From assembly GCF_003144095.1 (NCBI RefSeq), contig NZ_NSKH01000023.1:482964-546963 (forward strand): 64,000 nucleotides of DNA, in the 5' to 3' direction. The translations under genes were made by a program, and so were the position numbers. Source of the DNA: Streptomyces sp. ICBB 8177 (GTDB lineage Bacteria; Actinomycetota; Actinomycetes; Streptomycetales; Streptomycetaceae). Positions 16,501 to 24,110 of this stretch are shown piece by piece. The first letter of the stretch is position 1, and each line of letters starts with the position of its first letter. Under the pieces are notes generated by a model. That model worked only from the letters and a program-made list of their open reading frames with translations. It was not told where the DNA came from and made no database searches.

Positions 16501-18241
16501 ACTCCAGCGCCGGCGCGTCCGGCGTACGGGCCACCTGCGCCTCGAACAGCTCGCTCACCGTCCGGTCGGCCCGCGTCCCGGCGGTGCGGTCGCACCGGTC
16601 GAGCATCCGGCGGCGTTCGGCCCCGTCCAGCAGCCCGATGTCCCCGACCGGGGCGCCGGGGCGCTCCACGAGGGCGTCGAGCACGTGCAGGAAGTGGCGG
16701 CTCATCGCCCGCACGGTGTCCCGGTCGAACAACGCGGTGTCGAACTCGAAGACGCCCCGCAGCCCCGCGCCGTCCCGCTCCACGAGCAGCGTCAGGTCGT
16801 ACTTGGCACTCTGGCTCGGGTACAGGTCCACGTCGATGTCGAGCCCGAGCCCTTCCACAGGCCCGAGGCCGGAACTCGGCATCACGAACGTCGTCTGGAA
16901 CAGCGGCGAGCAGCTCTGGCTGCGCGGCGGGTCCACCCGCTCCACCACCTTGTCGAACGGCGCGTCCCGGTGCGCCAGCGCTCCCGACACCTCCCGCGCG
17001 ACCTGCCGCAGCAGTTCCCTGCCGGTCATGTCGTCGTCCACCTGGTGCCGGGTGGCGACCATGTTGACGTAGTAGCCGACGGCGTGCCGGGTCTCCGCAG
17101 AATCCCGCAACGAGACCGGCGTGCCCACGCAGATGTCGTCCTGGCGCGCGTACTTGTGCAGGAAGACGGCGTACGCGGCCATCAGCAGCATGAACGGCGT
17201 GACGCCCTCCCGCGCCGCCCGTGCCACGAGCCGCTCGCTCAGTTCCGTGGGAACGGCGAAGCGCAGCACCTCCCCATCGTGGGACTGGACGGCCGGGCGC
17301 GGCCGGTCGAGCGGCAGGTCCAGCAGGGGCAGCGGGCCGCGCAGCCGCTCCTGCCAGTAGGCCAGGTGCTCCTCCAGGACGGCGGGGGTGATAGCCGCGC
17401 GCTGCCGCCGGACGAACTCCCGGTACTGCGCGGGCTCCGGCACGGCATCGGGCGCCCTGCCGGTGGCCGCCTCGCGGTAGGCGCCCAGCCAGTCGGTGAG
17501 GAAGACGCCGGCGGAGGCCGCGTCGAAGACGATGTGGTGGACGTTGCACACCACGTGGGTGGTGCCGTCGTGGTGGCGCACGCAGCAGACCCGCAGCAGC
17601 GGTCCCCGTGCCAGGTCGAACGAGGTCTCCGTCACCTCGCGCACCAGCTCCCGCAACCGGTCGTCGTCCTCGCTGTCGCACACCGAGAAGTCGAACCGCG
17701 CGGTGTCGTCGACGAGTTGGCGCACCCTGCCGTCCTCGACGGTGAAGGTCGTCCGCAGCGCCTCGTGCCGCAGCACCACCATGCGCAGGCTCTGCCGCAG
17801 CAGTTCGGTGTCCAGCGGACCGTTGAACCGCACCACGAAGGGCGCGTTGTACGCCGACGGCTTGGCGGAGAACTGGTCGAGGAACCAGATGGCGGCCTGC
17901 CCGTGCGAGGCGGGCAGGGAGTCCGGCGATCCGCCATCGTGCGTCCCGGTCGTGCCCCGGTCCTCGGCCGCCGTGTCCTCGTGCCCACCCGCCGCCTGCG
18001 TCCGGCGTGCTTCCCGCTCCCGTTCGACGAACGCCGCGACCCCGCGCACGTCGCCGTGGCGCAGCACGTCGCGCGGCGTCACATCGAGGGCGAACACCGC
18101 CCGCAGCGTGTCGGCGAACCGGGCGAGTCCGGGCGAGGAGGAGGTGTGCCCGGTGAAGGGGGCGGACACCGTGCTGTCGGCGTCACCCGTGACGTCCTGC
18201 CAGATCCGCAGGACCACACCCTCCAGGATGGTGTCCATCAA
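13595..18241 (-). CDS. tomB: NRPS C-A-T-reductase condensing and releasing the PBD dipeptide (TomB-like)
   Basis: A 1548-residue NRPS. After an unusual N-terminal carrier-like segment (residues 1-80, without the GG of the GGxS motif) and a linker, a condensation domain (about 110-545) has HHIVFDAAS near 235. The adenylation domain (about 560-1060) has LIYTSGSTGLPKG near 709 and GQIKIRGYRVEP later; the carrier domain has FFALGGHSILAT near 1105; the reductase domain (about 1190-1548) has LLTGATGFLGAYLL and YTQSK near 1350. This module should load the 4-alkylproline unit, join it to the anthraniloyl group and release the dipeptide as an aldehyde by NAD(P)H-dependent reduction; the aldehyde closes on the aryl amine to the imine/carbinolamine. 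A second ATG follows the first. Confidence 0.9.
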   Translation of the reverse strand: MMDTILEGVVLRIWQDVTGDADSTVSAPFTGHTSSSPGLARFADTLRAVFALDVTPRDVLRHGDVRGVAAFVEREREARRTQAAGGHEDTAAEDRGTTGTHDGGSPDSLPASHGQAAIWFLDQFSAKPSAYNAPFVVRFNGPLDTELLRQSLRMVVLRHEALRTTFTVEDGRVRQLVDDTARFDFSVCDSEDDDRLRELVREVTETSFDLARGPLLRVCCVRHHDGTTHVVCNVHHIVFDAASAGVFLTDWLGAYREAATGRAPDAVPEPAQYREFVRRQRAAITPAVLEEHLAYWQERLRGPLPLLDLPLDRPRPAVQSHDGEVLRFAVPTELSERLVARAAREGVTPFMLLMAAYAVFLHKYARQDDICVGTPVSLRDSAETRHAVGYYVNMVATRHQVDDDMTGRELLRQVAREVSGALAHRDAPFDKVVERVDPPRSQSCSPLFQTTFVMPSSGLGPVEGLGLDIDVDLYPSQSAKYDLTLLVERDGAGLRGVFEFDTALFDRDTVRAMSRHFLHVLDALVERPGAPVGDIGLLDGAERRRMLDRCDRTAGTRADRTVSELFEAQVARTPDAPALEFDGEVLTYRQLNARANRMARALIAHGAGPGRRVALHLDRSTDQIAVLLGVLKTGASYVPLDPHYPADRVAFMLDDADVRLVVTGDEAPRLPSGVERFVVGRDVASGPGGPEDERDLGRRKSTGDEIYLIYTSGSTGLPKGVVINDATIANLVAVQAALSPCGAWTRTSQYMSLSFDVSLMEIFGTLCAGGTLVLVPEELRTDLDRLADFVARERIGRMYLPYIAVHQLAAVTAGSDRRFDALVEVASVGEQLVVTPQIREFFSRHTGARLLNMYGPSETHLATSHELPSCPREWPDAPPIGAGVPGLKLLVLDERMNLVPEGVPGELYIGGDVISPGYHNRPEETEGRYLADPFDPAGHGRLYRTGDLVRVTRDRELEYLGRTDGQIKIRGYRVEPAEVESALTTLEPVTAAAVVPITYGPGDTRLVGFVVCDEPLDVATVRRALGGGLPDYMLPAALVRLDRMPTTPSGKIDRKALPALFTPDKPSAAGREPATGREREIAREWADVLKRDRVGADDDFFALGGHSILATALTYRLRRTYGIEVPMRALFEDPTVRGMAARIDRLLDGDDATAPSALSLPDLAADAVLPDHIRPPDHVEPVDVGEVREVLLTGATGFLGAYLLRELLTATPYRVHCLVRAADEAAAWERLRATATAYGFADALTADRVTAVPADVARARFGLTAEAHDALAARVGAVYHAAARINFVAPYASVKPDNVGGVLNVLQFATRGRVKPVHHMSTLAVFSPAGHPGVITEDSVPREHEALSIGYTQSKWVAERLALSARERGLPVTVHRIGRISADSATGACQTEDFLWRQIKSFIQLGRAPEPKETASELLPVDFVAKAVVALSLDPTATGGVRHLFHPDGVPFDVIHTAIRDSGYPLLDVAADEWVRALEDAALTGGDNALAAAVPLLREGALELGDNTYDNARTTALLERAGLRYPRITAAYFRSMISYFQVTGELSG

Positions 18242-18292
18242 GTCGAGCCTTCCGGATGTCTGAGTGAAGCGGGATGCGGCGGGGAGGGCCGG

Positions 18293-20107
18293 TCAGCGAG
18301 GCAGGCCAGAGGCGCGCTTGTCCTCGATGTGTGCGGCGAGTTTGCGCACGTCGCCGTTCCGGAAGATCTCCTCGGCGGTCACCTTGACCGCGAGGACCTT
18401 CTCCAGGGTCGAGGCGAGTTGCACGAAGTGCAGTGAGTTGCCGCCGTGGCCGAGGAAGGGGTCGTCCACCGCCACCTCGGGGTCCCCGATGATGTCCCGC
18501 CAGACCTGCAGGACCACGCCTTCCAACGGATTCGCCATGGGATTCGCACGCTTCCTTTCCTGGACGTCGTCCGGCTCGGTGAGCGCGGACCGGTCGGTCT
18601 TGCCGTTGACGGTGGTGGGCATCCGGTCGAGGTGTTGGTACGTGGACGGCACCATGTAGTCCGGCAGTTCGGCCATGAGCGCCGTGCTCACCGCGACGGC
18701 GTCCAGCGCCTCGCCGTCGCGTGTGGTGCAGAAGGCGACGAGCCGTGCCTCGCCGTCGCTGTCGCGGAACGGTTTCACCACGGCCTGGTCGATCGGCTCG
18801 ACCGCCCTGAGGGCCAGTTCCACGGCGCCGGTCTCCACGCGGTAGCCGCGCACCTTGACCTGGCCGTCGCCGCGGCCGGTCACCACGATGTCCCCGTCGG
18901 CGGTGACGTACGCGCGGTCCCCGGTCCGGTACAGCCTCGCCCCGGTCCGAGGTGACGTGACGAACCTGCCCTCGCCGAGCGCCGCGTCCACGTACCCCAG
19001 GGCGAGTCCGGCACCGGAGATCACCAGTTCACCGGGCTGCCCGGGCGGGCAGGCGGTCAGCCGCTCGTCCACCACCGCCATTCCCACCAGTGGCAGTGGC
19101 CTTCCCACCGGCACGGGGTCGGAGTCGGTGAGGGCGTCGGCGTCCACGGGGAAGAGCGCCGAGATCGCGGAGTTCTCCGTGCAGCCGTAGCCGTTGAAGA
19201 TCCGCACGGACGTCTCGCGGGCCGCGCGCCGCAGATGGCGCGGCGAGGGGAAGTCGCCGCTGACGAACACCGCACGCAGCTTCGCGAGCGCGTCCAGTTC
19301 GTTGTCGACCAGGAGGTTGAACAGGCCGCACGGCAGGCTCAGTACGGTGACGCCGTGCTCCTCGATGATCTGGCGCACGCCGCTCAGCGAGGGCAGCCCG
19401 GGCGGCAGGACCGCCAGCTTCGCACCGGCCAGGAACGCCAGCCACACCTCGTTCATCGAGGCGGCGAAGGAAGGCGCCGCCTGTTGCAGTAGGCAGTCCC
19501 CCTCGGTCAGCGCCAGGCCCGGCACGGGCAGGACGAGCCGGGCGAGTCCCCGGTGCGCGATCCGCGTGCCCTTCGGCCTGCCGGTGGAACCGGAGGTGTA
19601 CAGCACGAAGGCGGTGTCCTCGGGCCCCGTCACGGGTTCGAGGTCGTGGTCTTCCAACTGGCTAGCCCGTTGCAGCAGTTCACCCGCCGTGACGGCGTCG
19701 GTGCCGGGATGTCCCGCCGCGCCGCCGTGGTGGACGACGAGGCGGACGCGGGCCTCGGTGACGATGTGATCGATCATGCGGTGCGGATGCGCCGGGTTGA
19801 GCGGCACGACGTGGCCGCCGGCCTTGAGGACGGCGAGCATGACCACGTACAGCTCGGGCGAACGGTCGAGGTGGAGACCGACGGCGGTGCCCCACTCGAT
19901 GCCGTGGCTGCGCCGCAGTTCTCTGGCGGCCTGGTTCGCGAGGGAGTTGAGCCGGGCATACGTCAGCGACGCCCCCTCGCGGGCGAGCGGTGCGCCCTGT
20001 GGCGGTGCCTCGGCGACGAGGGCGGTGCGGCCGCCGTGCCGTGACACGGTCCGCTCGAACAGCGTGGGCAGCGATTCGAGCGGTTCCAGCGCTTCATCTG
20101 CGGACAT
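18293..20107 (-). CDS. tomA: NRPS A-T loading protein for the (hydroxy)anthranilate unit (TomA-like)
   Basis: A 604-residue adenylation-carrier didomain. Core motifs are FVLYTSGSTGRPKGT (A3), IFNGYGCTEN (A5), YRTGD (A7), GRGDGQVKVRGYRVE (A8) and TVNGKTDR (A10); the carrier domain (about 525-600) has GHGGNSLHFV with the phosphopantetheine Ser. It should activate an anthranilate derivative, with an aryl-type A domain expected to lack the Asp that binds an alpha-amino group; I could not verify the binding-pocket code. It is the first gene of a transcript running through tomB, DAHP synthase, SDR, PhzD-like, PhzE-like, flavin reductase and hydroxylase genes. A promoter with an overlapping palindrome lies about 110 bp upstream. 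Confidence 0.9.
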   Translation of the reverse strand: MSADEALEPLESLPTLFERTVSRHGGRTALVAEAPPQGAPLAREGASLTYARLNSLANQAARELRRSHGIEWGTAVGLHLDRSPELYVVMLAVLKAGGHVVPLNPAHPHRMIDHIVTEARVRLVVHHGGAAGHPGTDAVTAGELLQRASQLEDHDLEPVTGPEDTAFVLYTSGSTGRPKGTRIAHRGLARLVLPVPGLALTEGDCLLQQAAPSFAASMNEVWLAFLAGAKLAVLPPGLPSLSGVRQIIEEHGVTVLSLPCGLFNLLVDNELDALAKLRAVFVSGDFPSPRHLRRAARETSVRIFNGYGCTENSAISALFPVDADALTDSDPVPVGRPLPLVGMAVVDERLTACPPGQPGELVISGAGLALGYVDAALGEGRFVTSPRTGARLYRTGDRAYVTADGDIVVTGRGDGQVKVRGYRVETGAVELALRAVEPIDQAVVKPFRDSDGEARLVAFCTTRDGEALDAVAVSTALMAELPDYMVPSTYQHLDRMPTTVNGKTDRSALTEPDDVQERKRANPMANPLEGVVLQVWRDIIGDPEVAVDDPFLGHGGNSLHFVQLASTLEKVLAVKVTAEEIFRNGDVRKLAAHIEDKRASGLPR

Positions 20108-20216
20108 GCGAGACGCCCTCCATCGACCCGCACGGAGGGCGGCGGCGAACGCGGTCCCCCGTTGGTGTAAGAAGCGGAATCAGTGCCCGCGCCCCGGCGG
20201 AGGCGCCCTGGCAACC

Positions 20217-20269
20217 ATGATGATTTCCGAACAGAAATCATCATGGGCGTCCAAAAAAAGAGCTGTCAA
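20217..20269 (-). promoter_or_regulatory. tomA-like operon promoter with an 11-bp-arm palindrome over the -10 region (operator candidate 2)
   Basis: On the minus strand TTGACA (20264-20269) and CATGAT (20240-20245) are spaced by 18 bp, a good match to a vegetative promoter. A perfect inverted repeat, ATGATGATTTC (20217-20227) and GAAATCATCAT (20234-20244) with a 6-bp centre, covers the -10 element and start-site region. Its core GATTTCC-GAAC-AGAAATC (20222-20239) matches the sites at 447-464 and 20565-20582. The leader would be about 125 nt. Confidence 0.65.
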
Positions 20270-20564
20270 GCAGAGGAATATGAACAGGGGGTGCCGCTTA
20301 TGTCCGTTTCTGCGTGCGGCGCGGACGCCGGGGGGCGGCGGCGGGCGGAGCGGTGTGCGGGAGTGGGCCGGCTCAGGGCGGGGTGTGGCATCCGGCCTGG
20401 TGGCGTGGCGCGCGGCCCGGTCGCGGTCGCGCGGCTGGTCCGGCCTGCGAACGGGGTGGGGCCGGCGCCGCGGGGGAGGGCGGCGCGCCGCCCGACGGCC
20501 ACCTGGTGGTCCTTGGGGAACCGCCACCCTCCCTGAATCCGCGGCGACTTGACGGAGAGGCAAA

Positions 20565-20582
20565 GATTTCCGGATGGAAACC
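20565..20582. promoter_or_regulatory. Operator-like palindrome, candidate 3
   Basis: GATTTCC-GGAT-GGAAACC is an imperfect palindrome with the same arms and 4-bp centre as the sites at 447-464 and 20222-20239. It lies downstream of the regulator gene and about 460 bp upstream of the tomA-like start. No clear promoter hexamers flank it, so it may be an auxiliary site. Confidence 0.55.
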
Positions 20583-20732
20583 GGTTGGCCGCAACGGCGT
20601 GAGGAGTGTGGTGCGACCCGCGAGGGTCTCCGGCCCCGCCCCCGGCAGGGACGAGGGCGGAGGCCCCCGCGAGGGCCGAGGGCGGAGGCCGGAGACACTG
20701 CCGACACCGGCGGCCTGCGCGGCCGCGCCGGG

Positions 20733-21821
20733 TCACTGCGCCGCGTCGCTGCGCGCCTCCACCTGCGTGGCGAAGTCGCTCCAGACGCCCGCGCACGCGC
20801 GTGCCGCCTCGGCGATGGCCTCCGCGCAGTGGGCGGGGACGCTGGCCGCCGCCCGGTCCAGCTCGGTGGCGCCGGCGCAGTTGGTGTCCAGGAGCCGCAA
20901 CAGGACGCGTCCCACCTCGCTGTGGCGCAGCGACGGGTCCCTGCGCAGCTTCTCCAGCGTCGAGGCGGGGATTCCCGAGGGCCGTCCCGTTCTGAACGGC
21001 CGCGTCGCCCGTCCGGTCCTCACCCGCTCGCGCGTCCCCGTCGCGGTCGCCGCCCCCGCCTCCTGCTCCAGGCCCACGGTTGAACGGCGGGTGACGAGGG
21101 GGGAGTCGGGGCTGGTCGGGCGCGGCGCGGTCCCCGCACGGGGCCCTCGTCGGCGCTGCGGGACCGGGTCCTGATTGCTGGCCAGGCGTTTGCGCACGTC
21201 GCGAGCGGTGCCCAGGGAGATTCCCGCCTCCCGGGAGATCTGCCGCAAGGAGGCGTCCGGGTGGGCGGCGATCACACTGACGGCGCGTCTTCTGCCTTCC
21301 GTCGGATCGATCGGGCGCACCCGGCCGTCCCGGCCGACGCGGGCGTTCGACTGGGGAACGTCCGCGGTTGAACGGCGGCGGATCCGGGCGACCGTCTTCG
21401 TCGCCAGTCCGGTGGCCGCCGCGATGGCCCGGTCCGACCACTGCGGGTGCGTGGCGAGGATCCGGGTGGCCGCGGCCGCGCGGTCGCCGCGGGACAGAGG
21501 CAGTCCGTGGGTCGCGTTGAGGCGGACGGCGAGTACGAACGCGTCGTGCTCCGTGCCGTCGAAGTACCGGACCGCGATGGTGCTCTCACCGCGCAGGGCG
21601 GTGGCTCTGAGGCGGTGCATGCCGTCGATGACCCGCATGGTCTGCCGGTGCACGACGATGGGGGTGAACGGCTCTGGTGATTCGGCGAGGAGCAGTATAC
21701 GTTCTCTGTCCTCGCCTCCGAGCCTGGGGGAATCGCCGGGTAATAAGTCGGCGAGGGGAACGGTTTCCGATTCGGTGCTGACCGTTATACAATCCGTTTG
21801 GTTCACGGCTTCGCCCATCAT
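20733..21821 (-). CDS. ParB/StrR-like pathway regulator with HTH segments
   Basis: A 362-residue protein with a ParB/Srx-like N-terminal domain (about residues 15-110: VPLADLLPGDSPR, VIDGMHRLRATALRGE, AVRYFDGTEHDAFVLAV), a helix-turn-helix-like part (about 130-155: SDRAIAAATGLATKTVARIRRR) and a second one (about 195-225: SLRQISREAGISLGTARDVRKRL), then a helical C-terminus. Many Streptomyces antibiotic clusters carry activators of this build, StrR being the known relative. Two adjacent ATGs begin the frame; GGGAGG precedes them by 4 and 7 bp. It stands alone between the PBD genes and the second operon and probably controls the PBD genes; the operator it binds is not known. Confidence 0.75.
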   Translation of the reverse strand: MMGEAVNQTDCITVSTESETVPLADLLPGDSPRLGGEDRERILLLAESPEPFTPIVVHRQTMRVIDGMHRLRATALRGESTIAVRYFDGTEHDAFVLAVRLNATHGLPLSRGDRAAAATRILATHPQWSDRAIAAATGLATKTVARIRRRSTADVPQSNARVGRDGRVRPIDPTEGRRRAVSVIAAHPDASLRQISREAGISLGTARDVRKRLASNQDPVPQRRRGPRAGTAPRPTSPDSPLVTRRSTVGLEQEAGAATATGTRERVRTGRATRPFRTGRPSGIPASTLEKLRRDPSLRHSEVGRVLLRLLDTNCAGATELDRAAASVPAHCAEAIAEAARACAGVWSDFATQVEARSDAAQ

Positions 21822-22243
21822 AAAGCCTCCCTGTCAGGATCGAAGGGAATCTCTGGAATAGGGAATTCCGCTGTACGGGACGTGGCGCTCGTCGGTCGGG
21901 GGAGTGAAACCCCGGGAAAATTCCAGCAGTTGGAATGGCGGCCACTGTACAGGCCGTTCACAGACTCTGGAAGGATACTTAACGATCGCCGTCCTTCCGG
22001 CGCCGCTGCGGCGTCGGCGGAGGCCGTGAGCAGGGGAGCGCCGGCCACGGGACGGCGCGGCACCCGCCGCCCCCGAGGGCTGCGTCCATGGCCTCGCCGC
22101 CTCTCCGTCTCCCCGCCACGGTCCCGAGGACGTGGCGGCCTCCGGTCCCTCCAACGCGTTGACCGGCCGTCAAGTTCCCACCCCTACAAGGTAATGGATC
22201 GGTGGGGGAGTCCCGCGTTCCCGGTGAAGGGGCGTGCCGCGTG
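21822..22243. other. Regulator promoter region, no gene
   Basis: About 420 bp between the regulator start and the RraA-like stop. I see no gene. ATTCCA-GCAGT-TGGAAT (21920-21936) is a perfect 6-bp-arm inverted repeat about 100 bp upstream of the regulator start, and GGGAATTCC (21861-21869) contains the palindrome GGAATTCC. The spacing differs from the GRTTTCC-N4-RGAAAYC sites, so it may serve autoregulation by another geometry or another protein. Confidence 0.5.
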
Positions 22244-22867
22244 TCAGCCGGTGAAGCCGTGCTCGCCGAGGGCCTTCTCGACGTGGGCGCGGTGCCGCGT
22301 CTCCCACTCGTCCAGGGTTTCCCCCGCCTCCTTCTCCAGCTTGGCGCGCGCCGTGCCGAACACCTCGTCCTTCCTGGCGGCGGGCGTGACGACGACGCCT
22401 TCCTCGTCGGCGACCACGATGTCGCCGGGGTGCACCACGACGCCTCCGCAGCGCGCCGGTCCGCCGAGGGAGCCGATCGCCTTCTTGGTGCCGGGGATCG
22501 GGATCACACCGCGTCCGAAGACCGGGAAGCCCGCCTCGCGCACCTCCGCCAGGTCGCGGATGAGCCCGTCGACCACGAAGCCCGCGACCCCGTGTCGCCG
22601 CGCGACGGCGCACACGTTGCCACCGGCGAGCGCGTGGTCCAGGTCACCCGACTCCACCACGATCACCGAGCCCGGCGCCGCGCGGTAGATCGCCGCGTGC
22701 AGCATGAGGTTGTCGCCCGGCTCGCACCGCACGGTGTACGCGGGACCCGCGAGCCGCGGCACCGGGGTCCACAGCGGGCGGACGCCGATGTCCATGACCT
22801 GAGCGCGGCCCAGGACGTCGGCGAGGGTGGTGGTCGGGACGTCCCGGTAGGAACTGCTGTCGTTCAT
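22244..22867 (-). CDS. RraA-superfamily protein (aldolase/decarboxylase-like), last gene of the second operon
   Basis: A 207-residue RraA-fold protein. Conserved features are LAGPAYTVRCEPGDNLMLHAAI, the glycine-rich GGNVCAVARRHG, the metal/substrate motif VVDGLIRDL (Arg-Asp pair) near residue 115 and GDIVVADEEGVVVTP. Members include 4-hydroxy-4-methyl-2-oxoglutarate aldolases that also decarboxylate oxaloacetate, and the RNase E inhibitor RraA. The retained DG-x(2)-RD motif argues for an active metal-dependent lyase on a small oxo acid, but the substrate cannot be read from the sequence. ATG at 22867 follows GGGGAG. It is 141 bp downstream of the reductase gene and may or may not share its transcript. 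Confidence 0.75.
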   Translation of the reverse strand: MNDSSSYRDVPTTTLADVLGRAQVMDIGVRPLWTPVPRLAGPAYTVRCEPGDNLMLHAAIYRAAPGSVIVVESGDLDHALAGGNVCAVARRHGVAGFVVDGLIRDLAEVREAGFPVFGRGVIPIPGTKKAIGSLGGPARCGGVVVHPGDIVVADEEGVVVTPAARKDEVFGTARAKLEKEAGETLDEWETRHRAHVEKALGEHGFTG

Positions 22868-23008
22868 CGAATCTCCCCGCTCCCGCCGCACCTCGCCTCT
22901 GCCGGCCGGCGGCTCGTCGCCGTGAGAGCGCGTGCCCGGTGCGACGCGATCAACCGGCCTTCCAGGAAGCGACCTTACAACCGGCGTGGCGCGGCGGGAC
23001 GGCCGCCG

Positions 23009-24046
23009 TCACGTCCCCCGGGCCACCATCGTCCACGGTTCGGGGCGGGCCAGCGCGAGGCGCGGTTTGCGGTCGGCCCAGTGGCGGACCGCGCCGGCCA
23101 TCGCCGTGGCGGGGTCCTCGACGGTGCGGGTCGGCTCGAACGGGCGGCTCATGCTCGTGTAACTCTGGAACATCGCCAGCAGTTTGACCGCCTCGTGCTG
23201 GAACGGGGACAGATAGCGTTCCGCCAGCGGCAGGAAGAAGCGGTTCCAGCTGTCGGTGGCGACGATGGGGGGCCGTTCGAGGGGATCGACGCCGTGCGCG
23301 GCGCGGTACTCGTTGAGCGTCCCGCACGTCACGTCCAGCAGCTCGCCGAGGCGGAGGCTGCCCGCGCCGCCCGCCACGACCTCGGTGCGAGGGTGTTCGG
23401 GGGGAGCGCCGAGCGCCGCGTCCACCACGGCCGCCGCGACCTCGTCGACCGGGCTGATCTCCGCGTAGCCTTCCGGATCGCCGACGACCACCGCCGCCAG
23501 ACCCGACGCCAGTGCGTGCAGCAGCGTGTACGGGCCCGAGAAGCGCGCGATCCCGCCGTCGCCGCGCCGTCCCACGATCAACGGAGGCCGCACCACGGTC
23601 AGCGGACCCCGGTGCTCCGCCCGGGCCACCTCCTCGCACCGTGCCTTCGACCACTCGTACCCGTTGCGGTACCCCTCGAACTCCTCACCGCGCAGATCCT
23701 CCGGATTGCGCACACCGCCCACGTACGCCGTGGAGACGTGCACCAGGTGTGTGCCGGAGTCCGCCAACCCCAGTACCGCACGCAGTGGTTCGACGTTGGC
23801 GGTGAACGCCTCCTCGCGGCTGAGCGTCCAGCGGGTGGAGGCCGCGGTGTGCACGATGACGTCCCAGGGGCCGTCCAGCGCCGCGGGTACGGGACGCTCG
23901 CCGATGGGCCAGCTCACCACGGAGGCGTCCGGGGCGCGCCGCGCGGTGCGCGTGACCGACGGCGCGCCGCCGTCCGCCGCCCCGCGCAGGGCGGCCACCA
24001 CCTCGGTCCCGACCACGCCGGTGGCACCGGTGACAAGGATGCGCAT
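23009..24046 (-). CDS. Extended SDR of the thioester/fatty acyl reductase type
   Basis: A 345-residue NAD(P)-binding protein. The cofactor motif is ILVTGATGVVGTEV at residues 3-16, and the active-site YxxxK is in GYEWSKARCEEVA near residue 130, followed by VVRPPLIVGRRGDGG. The overall pattern (VHVSTAYVGG, then YEWSK) resembles NRPS terminal reductase domains and fatty acyl reductases of the male-sterility group; the C-terminal part (RYLSPFQHEAVKLLAMF) resembles their second domain. It could reduce the ACP-bound acyl thioester to an aldehyde for the class III aminotransferase of the same operon. An epimerase role is a weaker alternative. Confidence 0.72.
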   Translation of the reverse strand: MRILVTGATGVVGTEVVAALRGAADGGAPSVTRTARRAPDASVVSWPIGERPVPAALDGPWDVIVHTAASTRWTLSREEAFTANVEPLRAVLGLADSGTHLVHVSTAYVGGVRNPEDLRGEEFEGYRNGYEWSKARCEEVARAEHRGPLTVVRPPLIVGRRGDGGIARFSGPYTLLHALASGLAAVVVGDPEGYAEISPVDEVAAAVVDAALGAPPEHPRTEVVAGGAGSLRLGELLDVTCGTLNEYRAAHGVDPLERPPIVATDSWNRFFLPLAERYLSPFQHEAVKLLAMFQSYTSMSRPFEPTRTVEDPATAMAGAVRHWADRKPRLALARPEPWTMVARGT

Positions 24047-24110
24047 GGGATCCGTTCCGTAGGGTTCGTGGGATGGGCGAAGGGTTCAGGACAGGCCTCG
24101 TGCCGACCGC

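Larger units (their letters stand above)
20108..20732. other. Non-coding control region between tomA-like gene and regulator gene
   Basis: This 625-bp region holds no convincing gene. It contains the tomA-like promoter and the overlapping long palindrome at 20217-20269, and a second copy of the operator-like motif at 20565-20582. The part from about 20,200 to 20,300 is markedly richer in A/T than the surroundings. The end near 20,640-20,700 has short G-rich repeats (GAGGGCGGAGGCC twice) just after the regulator stop codon. Confidence 0.7.

Noticed and set aside
20217-20244. Rho-independent terminator of the regulator gene
   Set aside because: The palindrome lies about 490 bp beyond the regulator stop, has a weak A/T stem and no following U-tract, and overlaps promoter hexamers instead.
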